The notes under the pieces were generated by a model, which worked only from the letters and a program-made list of their open reading frames with translations, searched no databases and was not told where the DNA came from. From assembly GCF_003313385.1 (NCBI RefSeq), contig NZ_QMHN01000001.1, positions 1,503,502-1,567,501 of the forward strand: a stretch of 64,000 nt of DNA. Reading direction: 5' to 3'. Below are positions 50,092-59,277 of the stretch, one piece after another; the stretch's first letter is position 1; each line of letters begins with the position of its first letter. This DNA comes from Pedobacter chitinilyticus. Its GTDB lineage: Bacteria > Bacteroidota > Bacteroidia > Sphingobacteriales > Sphingobacteriaceae. The translations under genes were made by a program, and so were the position numbers.

Positions 50092-51921
50092 ATGAAAAAG
50101 GGTCTATTATTTTTTTGCTGTTTGTCATTACTATGGAATTTAGGAAGAGCACAATCTTCTGAACTAAGCAATATCCAAGCATCATTGCCTCAAATCCGCG
50201 ATAGCCTTAAATATGTAGATGCCCTCAACCGCATGGCTATGCTGCTTTACGAGAAGAATATCGACAGCACTTTTTACTATACCCGAAAGGCACGTGAAAT
50301 TGCCGACCGTCATCATTACGAACGAGGCAAGGCTGATGCCACAAACAACCTCGGTATCTTTTTTGATATTAAAGGCAACTTTCAATTGGCTTTGAAATAT
50401 TACAATGAAGGATATACTACTTACCAAAAATTGAAAGACTCTGTTAATATCGTTCAAGCTTTGATGAATATTGCAATGGTTTATCATGAAATGGGCAAAG
50501 ATGAACGAGCCATTCAACGGTACGATCTAGCTTTCAGCCTATCCAAAAAACTTCGCAACGATTCTATTAGTTCGTTGGTAATTTATAACTATCTGCTCTC
50601 CTACCCACAACATTTCAGTAAAGATTCTACCCGCTATTACATTAAATTAGCCAAACAAATTGCTACTAAATACAAGGATGAACGAACGTTATTGGCCATA
50701 GATCAACTTGTTGCCGACGATCTTATTGTTCATGGTAAACGTGCAGAGGGCTTAGCACTGCTTAAAAAAACAATCGCCACCGCCATTGCTAAAAAGCTAT
50801 ACTATGTCTCTATGGATATGCACATTGATATGGCACAACAGCTAGAAAAAACTGACCCAGAGCAGAGTGCTGCCTTATATCATCAAGCTTTGGCCATTGC
50901 CAATCGCAACGACTATTTATACTACGGCGAAGTGTTAACACGTCAACTATTTGAGTTCTATCATGCCCGCGGAGATCATTTAAAAGCAGGAACCTTTGGT
51001 AAAAAATTCATCGAAATTCGTGACAAAGAAGCAAAATTAAACAGCGAGTCGGGAATAGACTATATTGACTATGCCGTGAAGGAAGGGCAGGTAAAATCCT
51101 TACAGAATCGTTACAGCTATCAAGTGGCGCTATCCATATTATCTTGTATTGCTTTTTTATTGGCCATTTACACCATCATTTCTATTCGTAAGCATTTACA
51201 ACGAACCAAAAAGCAAAATAGCCAAATGAAAGAGGCTTTAACTGCTCTGGAACATAGCCAAGCAGATAATACGCGTATGATGCGCATTGTGGCACATGAC
51301 CTGCGTAATCCCATCGGTGGAATGCTCTCTATTGCCTCCATGATGCTGGAAGAACCCGACCGATCTGAAGAAGACAAAATTCCTCTTGACCTCATCAAGA
51401 CCTCTGGACAGCATTCTCTCGAGTTGGTAGATAGCCTTTTACAGGTACAGTTTAACAGTGAAGATTTAAAAAAGGAACCGATAGATATTGCCGAAATGCT
51501 AAAATATTGTGTTTCGTTGTTAGAGAGTAAGGCCGAAGCGAAAGAACAACAGTTGAGCTTGGAAACAGTACCCACTGTACTGCCCGCTAGTCGTGAAAAA
51601 CTGTGGCGGGTAGTGAGCAATCTGGTTGCAAATGCCATTAAATTCAGTCCTAACGGTTCTAAAATTAAGTTAAAAATGGCGCAAATGACTCGTGGCATAC
51701 GCATTTCGGTAAAGGATGAAGGTATTGGCATTCCCGCCGAATTAGGAGAAAAGATATTTGATTTATTTACCGAAGCAAAAAGATTAGGTACCGCAGGTGA
51801 ACATACCTTTGGCATGGGCTTGGCTATTTCAAAGCAAATTGTAGAGGCTCATAATGGCAAAATATGGTACGAAAACAATAAAACCAGTGGCACTACTTTC
51901 TTTGTTGATCTGCCTTTTTAA
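50092..51921 (+). CDS. TPR-containing sensor histidine kinase
   Basis: A 609-residue kinase with a signal peptide (1-20). About six TPR units fill 25-330 (ATNNLGIFFDIKGNFQLALKYYNEGY, NIAMVYHEMGKDERAIQRYDLAF and so on), a single membrane helix lies near 345-365, then His402 in MRIVAHDLRNPIGGMLSIAS and an ATPase with NLVANAIKFSPNG and GMGLAISKQIVEAHNG. Periplasmic TPR kinases are typical of Bacteroidota; the ligand is probably a peptide or protein but unknown. No response regulator is adjacent. Confidence 0.95.
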   Translation: MKKGLLFFCCLSLLWNLGRAQSSELSNIQASLPQIRDSLKYVDALNRMAMLLYEKNIDSTFYYTRKAREIADRHHYERGKADATNNLGIFFDIKGNFQLALKYYNEGYTTYQKLKDSVNIVQALMNIAMVYHEMGKDERAIQRYDLAFSLSKKLRNDSISSLVIYNYLLSYPQHFSKDSTRYYIKLAKQIATKYKDERTLLAIDQLVADDLIVHGKRAEGLALLKKTIATAIAKKLYYVSMDMHIDMAQQLEKTDPEQSAALYHQALAIANRNDYLYYGEVLTRQLFEFYHARGDHLKAGTFGKKFIEIRDKEAKLNSESGIDYIDYAVKEGQVKSLQNRYSYQVALSILSCIAFLLAIYTIISIRKHLQRTKKQNSQMKEALTALEHSQADNTRMMRIVAHDLRNPIGGMLSIASMMLEEPDRSEEDKIPLDLIKTSGQHSLELVDSLLQVQFNSEDLKKEPIDIAEMLKYCVSLLESKAEAKEQQLSLETVPTVLPASREKLWRVVSNLVANAIKFSPNGSKIKLKMAQMTRGIRISVKDEGIGIPAELGEKIFDLFTEAKRLGTAGEHTFGMGLAISKQIVEAHNGKIWYENNKTSGTTFFVDLPF

Positions 51922-51997
51922 TTATCGACCATTGATATAGTTCTTCGACCAGAAAAAAGTTTCTTTATCTTTAGGCTGATCTTTTTAAAGACGGCAA

Positions 51998-52492
51998 ATG
52001 AAAAGTCATACCTTTCAAGCTACGATAGAAATTATAGGGATTAATCCTTATGTACTAGTACCAGAAGCTATTTTAACCGAAATTTTCAGCCAAGCGGGCA
52101 AAGATAAAGGGCATATTCCAATTGCTGGAACCATCAATGGTTTGCCTTATCAACAAACTTTGGTAAAGTACAGCGGCCTTTGGCGACTGTATATTAACAC
52201 CACAATGCTTAAGGATTCTCCCAAACGCATTGGCGAAAGCATTGAGGCATCCATTTGGTTTGACTCCTCGGATAGAAGCATCCAACCACATCCAAAGCTA
52301 ACGGAAGCATTAGCGAATGATACAGAGGCTCGGTCTGTATTTGACCAGCTTAGCCCTTCTATGCAAAAGGAAATTGTACGGTATATTGCTAACTTGAAAA
52401 CCGAGGAAAGTATCCAAAGGAACGTAGAAAAAGCAATTGGCTTTTTATTGGGGAAAGGTTCGTTTATTGGGAGGCAAAACATTGGCAATTGA
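51998..52492 (+). CDS. DUF1905 plus OmdA (YdeI/bacteriocin-protection-like) protein
   Basis: A 164-residue protein. The N-terminal DUF1905 beta domain spans about 3-95 (FQATIEIIGINPYVLVPEAIL, IPIAGTINGLPYQQTLVKYSGLWRLYINTTML), and a C-terminal OmdA-like helical segment spans about 100-160 (FDQLSPSMQKEIVRYIANLKTEESIQRNVEKAIGFLLG). Members are annotated as bacteriocin-protection or YdeI-like but the molecular role is unclear. No signal peptide. Confidence 0.85.
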   Translation: MKSHTFQATIEIIGINPYVLVPEAILTEIFSQAGKDKGHIPIAGTINGLPYQQTLVKYSGLWRLYINTTMLKDSPKRIGESIEASIWFDSSDRSIQPHPKLTEALANDTEARSVFDQLSPSMQKEIVRYIANLKTEESIQRNVEKAIGFLLGKGSFIGRQNIGN

Positions 52493-52575
52493 CGAAATAA
52501 AACCAATGTAATTTTATTATCATTGTAGCCGTTAATTGAACAGTAACAAATCACACTCGTAAAACAGCTACAATT

Positions 52576-53643
52576 TTGACTGTAAAAAATCATCAGTTTA
52601 ATAAATTCAATAACCTATTTTTTCTCCTTTGGATCATGATTACAGCGTTGCTTTGGGCGCTAGATGATTCAGAATATCCTTGGGTAATACAAAAAGTACT
52701 CTCTGGCGTTTCTTTAATCGTAGCCTTATGCAGTACTACTTATTTTTTGTGCAATTATATATTACCGAAGGAAATTCATAGAAATAGAATACTCATCATT
52801 TTCATACAGTTGGTGCTGTTGTGTTTTGTACAGGCCTTTCTACTTTGGATATTTCAAGAGGGTATTGTGCTACTGGAAGCTCGTCATATCTTACCTATTT
52901 CGCAATTCACTCACGAACGAGAAACTTTTTTGGTGACTTTAAGCAATTCAGTTCCAGCTACCATTTTAGTTAACCTAGGTTTTGGAGGATTAAAGTTCTA
53001 CTATGAGCATGGCAAACTATACCAGCAGCATTTAAACTTACAAAAAGCACATTTAGAAACTCAACTGCAGTCCTTGCAATCTAAAATTACGCCGCATTTC
53101 ATGTTCAATGTCCTTAACCATATTCACATACAAATCCAAAAGGACACTGACTTGGCATCTTCACTTCTTCTTAAATATTCGGATATCCTCCGTTATCAAC
53201 TGTATGGTGTTGATAAGGAAATGGTAAATTTGAATGAGGAAATTGCCTTTATGGACAATTACATAGAGGTTGAAAAATACCGATGGGTAAATACATTAGA
53301 GGTTACTCATCAATGGGATATACAAAATGGCAAAACTAAAATACTGCCTCTTCTATTTATCATATTTATAGAAAATGCCTTTAAGCATGTGGGTCGTTCT
53401 GTGGCACAAAATGGATATATCCATATCCAATTAAAGCAATACGATCACGAAATGATCCTAGAAGTCCGCAACTCCAAAGCTTCCGCCAACAAGCAACCCA
53501 AAAACAGTTCTGGAATGGGCTTAAAAAATGCGAAACAACGCTTAGCACTGTTATATGCAAATCAATATGAGCTGGCTATTAACGAAACAGATGATACTTA
53601 TCAAATAACACTCAGCATAGTCATTGGGAATGAACAATCTTAA
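52576..53643 (+). CDS. LytS-like sensor histidine kinase
   Basis: A 355-residue kinase of the His_kinase/LytS class with four N-terminal membrane helices at about 15-135 (FLLWIMITALLWAL, GVSLIVALCSTTYFL, IIFIQLVLLCFVQAFLL) and His174 in SKITPHFMFNVLNH. The ATPase half has PLLFIIFIENAFKH and GMGLKNAKQRLALLY. The start is a TTG at 52576; the next ATG at 52636 would cut the first membrane helix, so TTG is preferred. It ends 4 bp before the LytTR regulator ATG at 53648. Ligand unknown. Confidence 0.92.
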   Translation: MTVKNHQFNKFNNLFFLLWIMITALLWALDDSEYPWVIQKVLSGVSLIVALCSTTYFLCNYILPKEIHRNRILIIFIQLVLLCFVQAFLLWIFQEGIVLLEARHILPISQFTHERETFLVTLSNSVPATILVNLGFGGLKFYYEHGKLYQQHLNLQKAHLETQLQSLQSKITPHFMFNVLNHIHIQIQKDTDLASSLLLKYSDILRYQLYGVDKEMVNLNEEIAFMDNYIEVEKYRWVNTLEVTHQWDIQNGKTKILPLLFIIFIENAFKHVGRSVAQNGYIHIQLKQYDHEMILEVRNSKASANKQPKNSSGMGLKNAKQRLALLYANQYELAINETDDTYQITLSIVIGNEQS

Positions 53644-53647
53644 TAAA

Positions 53648-54373
53648 ATGAAAACTCAGCCCCTAAAATGTCTGATTGTAGATGATGAATTAGGAGCTGT
53701 AGAAGGAATTAAACTATATATAGAGAAATTAGATTTTCTGGAAGTGACACAAGTCAGTTTTTCGGCTATTGAAGCTCATCATGTGCTAAAAAATGAGAAG
53801 ATAGACTTAATGTTCTTAGACATCAATATGCCTGATTTAACAGGTCTTGAATTCCTTGAATCGCTAAATGATCCTCCTTTGACCATTATGACAACAGCTT
53901 ATTCGGAACACGCTTTAGATGGCTTTAGGCTTAATGTGATTGATTATTTATTAAAGCCTATTGGTTTTCAACGATTCTTTCAAGCAGTCCAAAAAGCCAA
54001 AAGTGCCTACACTTCTCAGCTTACACAAGAAGTTAAGACTTTAAAGGAGGAGGATATTTACATTAAACAAGGAGATACTTTTATCCGTATTGTTTGGTCG
54101 GATATCCTGTATGTGGAGGCCATGCAGAACTACGTCAAAATTCATTTGCAGGATAAAACACATCTTGTCCATCAATCTATGAATGCCACTGTTGAAATGC
54201 TACCCAATAGCGTTTTCTTCAGAATTCATAAATCTTATCTGGTTAACTTATTCCATATTAACAGTATTAATGGCGGGCGAGTATATGTGAAAAACTACGA
54301 ACTGCCTTTATCAAAATATCGCCGCGAAGAGCTATTCGACACCGTTGTTAATAAAAAGCTTTTAAGCAAATAA
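53648..54373 (+). CDS. LytTR-family response regulator
   Basis: A 241-residue regulator: receiver with VDDE pocket near 11 and phospho-Asp in LMFLDINMPDLTGLEF near 55, conserved Lys in DYLLKPIGF near 105, and a LytTR DNA-binding domain at about 140-240 (DTFIRIVWSDILYVEAMQNYVKIHL, MLPNSVFFRIHKSYLVNLFHINSI). I use the ATG at 53648; ATG 53630 and TTG 53624 overlap the kinase end. It is the partner of the LytS-like kinase. Only 3 bp separate its stop from the convergent PAP2 gene. Confidence 0.95.
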   Translation: MKTQPLKCLIVDDELGAVEGIKLYIEKLDFLEVTQVSFSAIEAHHVLKNEKIDLMFLDINMPDLTGLEFLESLNDPPLTIMTTAYSEHALDGFRLNVIDYLLKPIGFQRFFQAVQKAKSAYTSQLTQEVKTLKEEDIYIKQGDTFIRIVWSDILYVEAMQNYVKIHLQDKTHLVHQSMNATVEMLPNSVFFRIHKSYLVNLFHINSINGGRVYVKNYELPLSKYRREELFDTVVNKKLLSK

Positions 54374-54376
54374 CCG

Positions 54377-55189
54377 CTACCATTTATACGATAACGACAA
54401 TACGTACTGGTTTTTAGCAATAGAAGGCAACACCACCAACTGCTTCACTTTTCCATTATTTCCAAATAGCTGATGCATTTTAGGAAGTAACAGGCAAGCA
54501 ATTTCCACACTCATGATACCAATACCTGCCCCTGCTACCACATCGCTAAACCAATGCTTTTTGTTCACCATCCTTAATGCGCCTGTAGTGGTGGCTGCCA
54601 GATAGCCTCCAATCCCAATCCAAGGGTTTTGGTTACCATATTCTTTAAATAAAAGATGTGCACCTACAAATGCCGTAGCCGTGTGCCCCGATGGGAATGA
54701 TTTCGTATTGGAACCATCAGGACGTTTGATGCCAATGGCATGTTTCATTGTTTGTACTACTGTAGCTGTCAACAAGTAAGCGCTAGCCATCAACAACGTT
54801 CTGTCTCCAAAACTGTGTTTTGCTTTTACTCCCAGTAAATCCAGTGCATAAACATTTACGGCTGGTGCATATTGAAGGTAATCATCTAAAGTAATACGGT
54901 GATGGATAGATTGACCAAGGTTACGGTGTAAACTGCGATCCAATTCTTTAAGCGGCGCAACGAATTGTGTAGCGATGCCATACCCTATAAAAACCGCTGG
55001 GATCATAAATTGCTGAGCACTGCTTTTATCTCGCTTAATATTAAACTTAGCAATATTTGGCAAATTGAATCCACACGTTTCATCCAATATTGATGTACTA
55101 TTGGTATCTGTAACATGGGTTATCGAGTCTATTTGGGCCAATGCAATAAAATGCGTAAAACTGAATATCATCAGCATCATTGTCTTCAT
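54377..55189 (-). CDS. PAP2 family membrane phosphatase
   Basis: A 270-residue protein from the ATG at 55189 (frame opens at 55204). A signal or membrane start (MKTMMLMIFSFTHFIALA) precedes the PAP2 three-part active site: KHAIGIKRPDG, then SFPSGHTATAF, then LRMVNKKHWFSDVVAGAGIG with the catalytic His and Asp. Family members dephosphorylate lipid phosphates such as undecaprenyl or phosphatidic acid; substrate not visible. It converges with the LytTR gene. Confidence 0.9.
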   Translation of the reverse strand: MKTMMLMIFSFTHFIALAQIDSITHVTDTNSTSILDETCGFNLPNIAKFNIKRDKSSAQQFMIPAVFIGYGIATQFVAPLKELDRSLHRNLGQSIHHRITLDDYLQYAPAVNVYALDLLGVKAKHSFGDRTLLMASAYLLTATVVQTMKHAIGIKRPDGSNTKSFPSGHTATAFVGAHLLFKEYGNQNPWIGIGGYLAATTTGALRMVNKKHWFSDVVAGAGIGIMSVEIACLLLPKMHQLFGNNGKVKQLVVLPSIAKNQYVLSLSYKW

Positions 55190-55292
55190 ATCTGTAGCTG
55201 TCATTAAGTGTTGACAGGCACAAATTTGAAGGGCTAGACACGCGTTATCGAAGATTATTGACGACTGGACGACTTGAAGTGATCAAAGGACA

Positions 55293-55320
55293 TTAGCCTA
55301 GGCTAAATAGGTTAGCCTAG
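55293..55320. promoter_or_regulatory. 14-bp palindrome with a third half-site
   Basis: TTAGCCTAGGCTAA (55293-55306) is a perfect palindrome followed at 55312-55320 by another TTAGCCTAG. It lies about 100 bp upstream of the PAP2 start (minus strand) and could be an operator. No known regulator site matches with confidence. Confidence 0.4.
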
Positions 55321-55451
55321 TTTTCCCTACTTTTTTATAACCATAGTATGGAGCGTTGAATCATAACTAAAAAAGCTATGAAAGAAAGAAACGAATATCT
55401 CCATAAACAAAAAAGATGCTGAACGTCGGACACGTTAAGAAGTGTCATCGT

Positions 55452-55955
55452 TTATGCACGCATTCCAAACACTTTAATGCACAAGGGGATAAAACCACAG
55501 GAAATGGCGATATATAGGGCAACTCTAATATAATTTAATGTTTGCCAAAGTGAAGTTCGATCGACCAAATCTTTTGAAAACATTTGCGTTGCTGCTATTT
55601 TTTGAAAATCAATAATATTTGACGCAAAAAATGCCAAAGTCCAGGCCCTCACAGCAAAGTGTGCGATCATCAAAATGATTAACCAATTACGAACCGGATC
55701 AATTTTCCAGCAAAAAACTAGCGCTAGGATAAACGTTATTTCATGAACAGAATGAAAAATGATCCAAAAGACTTTAAGGCTTGCTCCATTTCCATCGAGC
55801 AACAATTTAAAATGATCTGGAGGTGATGAAACCCATTTAGGGACAAACACAAGTGTTTCAAAAATTTGTGCCCCATTCATTAAAAAATAAATGAGCGTAC
55901 TTATACAAAGCCATATTTCGGCTCTGTTTACATAGTTTGAGGTTAGGCTTTCCAT
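55452..55955 (-). CDS. four-helix integral membrane protein of unknown function
   Basis: A 167-residue protein with four predicted membrane helices at about 15-35 (WLCISTLIYFLMNGAQIFETL), 60-85 (FWIIFHSVHEITFILALVFCW), 90-110 and 140-160. I do not recognise the family; the size and topology recall DUF1772-like proteins, which I cannot confirm. It starts 1 bp after the stop of the MarR gene, so it is its cotranscribed and probably regulated partner. Confidence 0.8.
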   Translation of the reverse strand: MESLTSNYVNRAEIWLCISTLIYFLMNGAQIFETLVFVPKWVSSPPDHFKLLLDGNGASLKVFWIIFHSVHEITFILALVFCWKIDPVRNWLIILMIAHFAVRAWTLAFFASNIIDFQKIAATQMFSKDLVDRTSLWQTLNYIRVALYIAISCGFIPLCIKVFGMRA

Positions 55956-55956
55956 T

Positions 55957-56421
55957 TTATTTTTGATTTAATTGGTCTGCAGTTTCTTTCATGATTACTG
56001 TCGCTTCTGTAAAGTAGCGCTTAATCGTTTCTATTTCTTGTTCCGAAAAGGTTTCTAGTAATCCTATAGTTTTCTGTTGTAGATCATCAAAGAATGGCTT
56101 TAATAGGTTCATGCTATTTTCTACATTTGGAACCACCACCACCTTTCTCCTATCAGACTTTACAAATTGTCTTTGCACAAGATTCTTTTCCTCCAAACGA
56201 TCTATCAACCCTGTAACAGCACCTGTAGTTAAACCAGTAAGCTTCGAGATATCTCCAGCCGTGATGGACTTGTGCTGCAATATCAGTCCCAAGTACTTGT
56301 GGTCTGCCCCTGAAAGCCCTGCTTTACGAGCTATAGCCTCATGCATAAATATGGAGGCATCAGAATATTGCTTACTTGCCAACCTGAACAACAGCAACTT
56401 ACTCTCTTTATTTTCTCTCAT
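55957..56421 (-). CDS. MarR-family transcriptional repressor
   Basis: A 154-residue winged-helix protein of MarR type: the DNA-binding core DHKYLGLILQHKSITAGDISKLTGLTTGAVTGLIDRLEEKNLVQRQF at about 37-84 and a wing with SDRRKVVVVPN. The terminal helices form the dimer. A matching palindrome lies 9 bp upstream of its ATG, so it likely controls itself and the membrane protein. Its inducer is unknown. Confidence 0.94.
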   Translation of the reverse strand: MRENKESKLLLFRLASKQYSDASIFMHEAIARKAGLSGADHKYLGLILQHKSITAGDISKLTGLTTGAVTGLIDRLEEKNLVQRQFVKSDRRKVVVVPNVENSMNLLKPFFDDLQQKTIGLLETFSEQEIETIKRYFTEATVIMKETADQLNQK

Positions 56422-56429
56422 TAAATAAA

Positions 56430-56448
56430 TATCTTAGTAACAAAGATA
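56430..56448. promoter_or_regulatory. MarR operator candidate
   Basis: TATCTTAGTAACAAAGATA has perfect 6-bp arms (TATCTT at 56430-56435 and AAGATA at 56443-56448) around a 7-nt centre, the size and spacing of MarR-type operators. It lies 9 bp upstream of the MarR start, between it and the LysR gene. Confidence 0.6.
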
Positions 56449-56589
56449 AATTAAAGATGCATCTATCCAATTTTTTTTTGAAAATTAAAAGTGGTTTGTG
56501 CCACGAATGATCATTGGCTAAGTTTAACAGAAAAGAGCATATTTGTATTAAATCAAAAAATTTGTGCCCGTTACCTAGCCCTTCTCAAT

Positions 56590-57468
56590 ATGTATGATTT
56601 TAGATTAAAGGTTTTTTATATCGTTGCCAAAAGGCTAAATTTCACTAAAGCAGCTGAAGAACTATTTATTTCACAACCCGCAGTCAGCAAACATATCCAC
56701 GAAATTGAAGAGCATTATGGCATCAAGCTTTTTGATAGAAATGGGACCAAGATCAAACTCACCAAAGCAGGCACCATACTATTTGGACACGTTGAAAAGC
56801 TAACCGACATTTATAGAGACATTGACATGGATATTGCGGCAATTTCCAGCAATTCGAAAGGTTTGTTAAGAATAGGTGCCAGTACTACCGTGGCACAGTA
56901 TTACCTTCCCAAATATATTGCTTCATTTAGGGAGCGGTTTCCTGATATCGAGATTGCTATGGTTTCGAACAACACCGAAGTGATAGAGAATCTGCTCATC
57001 GACAACAAAATAGACCTAGCCATTGTAGAAGGACAATCTAAAAGACAAAACCTACAGTACAACTGCATTGCCAAAGATGAAATTGTACTCTGCACAAGAG
57101 CTAACAACACAAACATTAAACCCACCATCAAACCCGAAGACCTCAAGAAACTACCGATGATTTTGCGAGAAGCGGGTTCTGGCTCCTTAGAAGTAATTGC
57201 CAATGCACTAAAAACAAAAGGCATCAATTTCTCCACGCTCCTTAAAGAAATAGAGTTACAAAGTACTGAAAGCATCAAAACCTATCTACTTCACTCTAAC
57301 ACCTTCGCTTTCCTTTCCATTCATGCTATTTTTCGTGAACTAAAGGAAAATGAGCTAAAAGTAATTGACATTAAAGGCTTGGAAATTGAACGTTGTTTCT
57401 ACTTGGCCATCAACCAAGGCGACATGCACAGTCTGCAAGAACTTTTCTACAAACACATTTCATCATAA
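56590..57468 (+). CDS. LysR-family transcriptional regulator
   Basis: A 292-residue LysR regulator from the ATG at 56590; the frame open to 56491 would add a 33-residue non-homologous prefix. The helix-turn-helix at about 3-60 reads FRLKVFYIVAKRLNFTKAAEELFISQPAVSKHIHEIEEHYGIKLFDRN, followed by the substrate-binding domain (LLRIGASTTVAQYYLPKYIASFRERFPDIEIAMV). It precedes the YeiH gene by 87 bp on the same strand, so it is its probable regulator; effector unknown (sulfur compounds in related cases). Confidence 0.95.
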   Translation: MYDFRLKVFYIVAKRLNFTKAAEELFISQPAVSKHIHEIEEHYGIKLFDRNGTKIKLTKAGTILFGHVEKLTDIYRDIDMDIAAISSNSKGLLRIGASTTVAQYYLPKYIASFRERFPDIEIAMVSNNTEVIENLLIDNKIDLAIVEGQSKRQNLQYNCIAKDEIVLCTRANNTNIKPTIKPEDLKKLPMILREAGSGSLEVIANALKTKGINFSTLLKEIELQSTESIKTYLLHSNTFAFLSIHAIFRELKENELKVIDIKGLEIERCFYLAINQGDMHSLQELFYKHISS

Positions 57469-57555
57469 CCTAAGGTTATTGGAGATTGCTATTAGTGATT
57501 TCCACGTCTAAGTTCTTCTACTGAACTTTGCTGCTATACAATCAACCTAACATGT

Positions 57556-58530
57556 ATGCAAAGCAAATTATCTTTTAAAAGAAACTTCAGAAAAATATTG
57601 GATAGCAGTATCACCTTCAGGGAAGTTGTATTTATTGCACTTTTATTGTTATGCCTATCCTCTTTCGTTTCTCCTCCTCTCGCCCTACTTCTTGGCATTG
57701 TTACCGCACAATGGATAGGGCATCCTTACCTACACCTCAACCATAAAATCACGCATCTTTTGCTCCAATTCTCTGTGGTGGGCCTTGGATTTGGTATGAA
57801 CGTTCATACCGCCCTAAAAGCGGGCAAAGAAGGCTTTACCTTTACCGTGATCTCGATTATTGGTACGTTGGCAATAGGATATTTTCTAGGTAAATCGTTA
57901 AAAATAGATCGAAAAACTTCACATCTCATTTCTGCTGGCACGGCCATTTGTGGTGGTAGTGCCATCGCGGCTATATCGCCTGTAATTAGAGCCCAAGAAA
58001 AGCAGGTAAGCGTGGCACTGGGAACCATTTTCATTCTCAATTCCTTGGCACTTTTTATTTTTCCTGTGGTCGGACATCTATTGCATCTCTCCCCCTCTCA
58101 GTTTGGGATATGGAGTGCCATCGCCATACAAGATACCAGTTCTGTAGTTGGCGCTGCCAGCAGATACGGAAACGAAGCTTTGCAAATTGCCACTACCGTA
58201 AAACTTACCCGAGCGCTTTGGATTATTCCCATTGCATTGCTCAGCACATGGTTATTTAAATCTAAAGGCACCAAAATAAAGATTCCTTATTTTATCGGGT
58301 TGTTTGTATTGGCCATTATAGGTAGCACTTACATCCCATTTATTAGCCAAATAGGAAATCACATTGTTTCCTTTTCCAAGATTGGATTAACGGTTACTTT
58401 ATTCCTTATTGGCAGTGGACTATCCAAACAGGTGATTAGTACCGTGGGATTTAAACCCATATTACAAGGTGTTATCCTATGGATCGCTATTTCGGTAGGC
58501 GGTTTATGGGCGGTATTAACCCTGCTGTAG
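57556..58530 (+). CDS. YeiH family putative sulfate exporter
   Basis: A 324-residue membrane protein with about nine to ten helices of the YeiH/UPF0324 family. Characteristic stretches are HKITHLLLQFSVVGLGFGMNVHTALKAGKEGF near 58-90, ISAGTAICGGSAIAAISPVIRAQEKQVSVALGTIFILNSLALFIFPVVGH near 130-175, and the C-terminal VTLFLIGSGLSKQV. The family is annotated as sulfate or sulfite exporters on weak evidence. The second ATG at 57556 is the first that opens the frame. It is preceded by a LysR gene. Confidence 0.92.
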   Translation: MQSKLSFKRNFRKILDSSITFREVVFIALLLLCLSSFVSPPLALLLGIVTAQWIGHPYLHLNHKITHLLLQFSVVGLGFGMNVHTALKAGKEGFTFTVISIIGTLAIGYFLGKSLKIDRKTSHLISAGTAICGGSAIAAISPVIRAQEKQVSVALGTIFILNSLALFIFPVVGHLLHLSPSQFGIWSAIAIQDTSSVVGAASRYGNEALQIATTVKLTRALWIIPIALLSTWLFKSKGTKIKIPYFIGLFVLAIIGSTYIPFISQIGNHIVSFSKIGLTVTLFLIGSGLSKQVISTVGFKPILQGVILWIAISVGGLWAVLTLL

Positions 58531-58535
58531 CATAC

Positions 58536-59234
58536 CTAAAGTTTTAAACGTTGCTTAAAGGCTGGAGCCAAATAAGATGTGACTTCTTTGCTATTTAAAT
58601 CAACTTCGAAAACCTCATAACCGCTATTGCGATAGTTCACAGTATCCGTAATCAGAAACTTAATTCCCCCAAAAATACCTTTATGGCTAACGATTTCATA
58701 TTGATCAAGTGCATCCAAATTAAGTTTAAGCCCTTTCTTCTGTTCCTTTAATTTATCGCTAACCATTTTCAATAAACCTTTATGGTTAATAAATAACGCT
58801 TTACCTACTATTTTTCCAGTGGAAAGATCAAAACAATAAGCTTGTTGTGATTCAAAAGGAGAACCATACGATTGTATATTCACTGATAAGTTTAACAGAT
58901 CTGCCCGATCATAAAACAGCTCATAATGCTCAAAACCGTAAGCGGCTTCACGTAACCTACTATCAAGCATTAATGCCATAAGGCTTTCTTTTTTTGCTTT
59001 TAACCTTTGTTCAGGCGTAGCCGAAAAATAGCTATTCATGATGGATTTGTTTCTTATCTTTTTGTAGATCTCCATCGAAATATTACTGTACTGATTTGCC
59101 AACTTAGGTTCCTCAAGCACGTAATATTGTTCTCCAATTTTTACCGAATCTTTAAGGATAATTAACTGTTGTGCTTTGGCTTGCCCTAACAGCAAAAGCA
59201 TTAAAACAAAAGACATTGTAAAGCCTCTATTCAT
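58536..59234 (-). CDS. secreted hypothetical protein
   Basis: A 232-residue protein with a signal peptide (1-21, ending AKA-QQ). The mature part is mixed alpha/beta with no motif I recognise (KIGEQYYVLEEPKLANQYSN, YGFEHYELFYDRADLLNLSV, FEVDLNSKEVTSYLAPAFKQ). It is convergent to YeiH with a 5-bp gap and ends a minus-strand group with the VOC and DUF6265 genes. Function unknown. Confidence 0.75.
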   Translation of the reverse strand: MNRGFTMSFVLMLLLLGQAKAQQLIILKDSVKIGEQYYVLEEPKLANQYSNISMEIYKKIRNKSIMNSYFSATPEQRLKAKKESLMALMLDSRLREAAYGFEHYELFYDRADLLNLSVNIQSYGSPFESQQAYCFDLSTGKIVGKALFINHKGLLKMVSDKLKEQKKGLKLNLDALDQYEIVSHKGIFGGIKFLITDTVNYRNSGYEVFEVDLNSKEVTSYLAPAFKQRLKL

Positions 59235-59277
59235 CGTTTTTGGTTTATATCCTGCTGTGGTACAAAATCTGTTCCAA

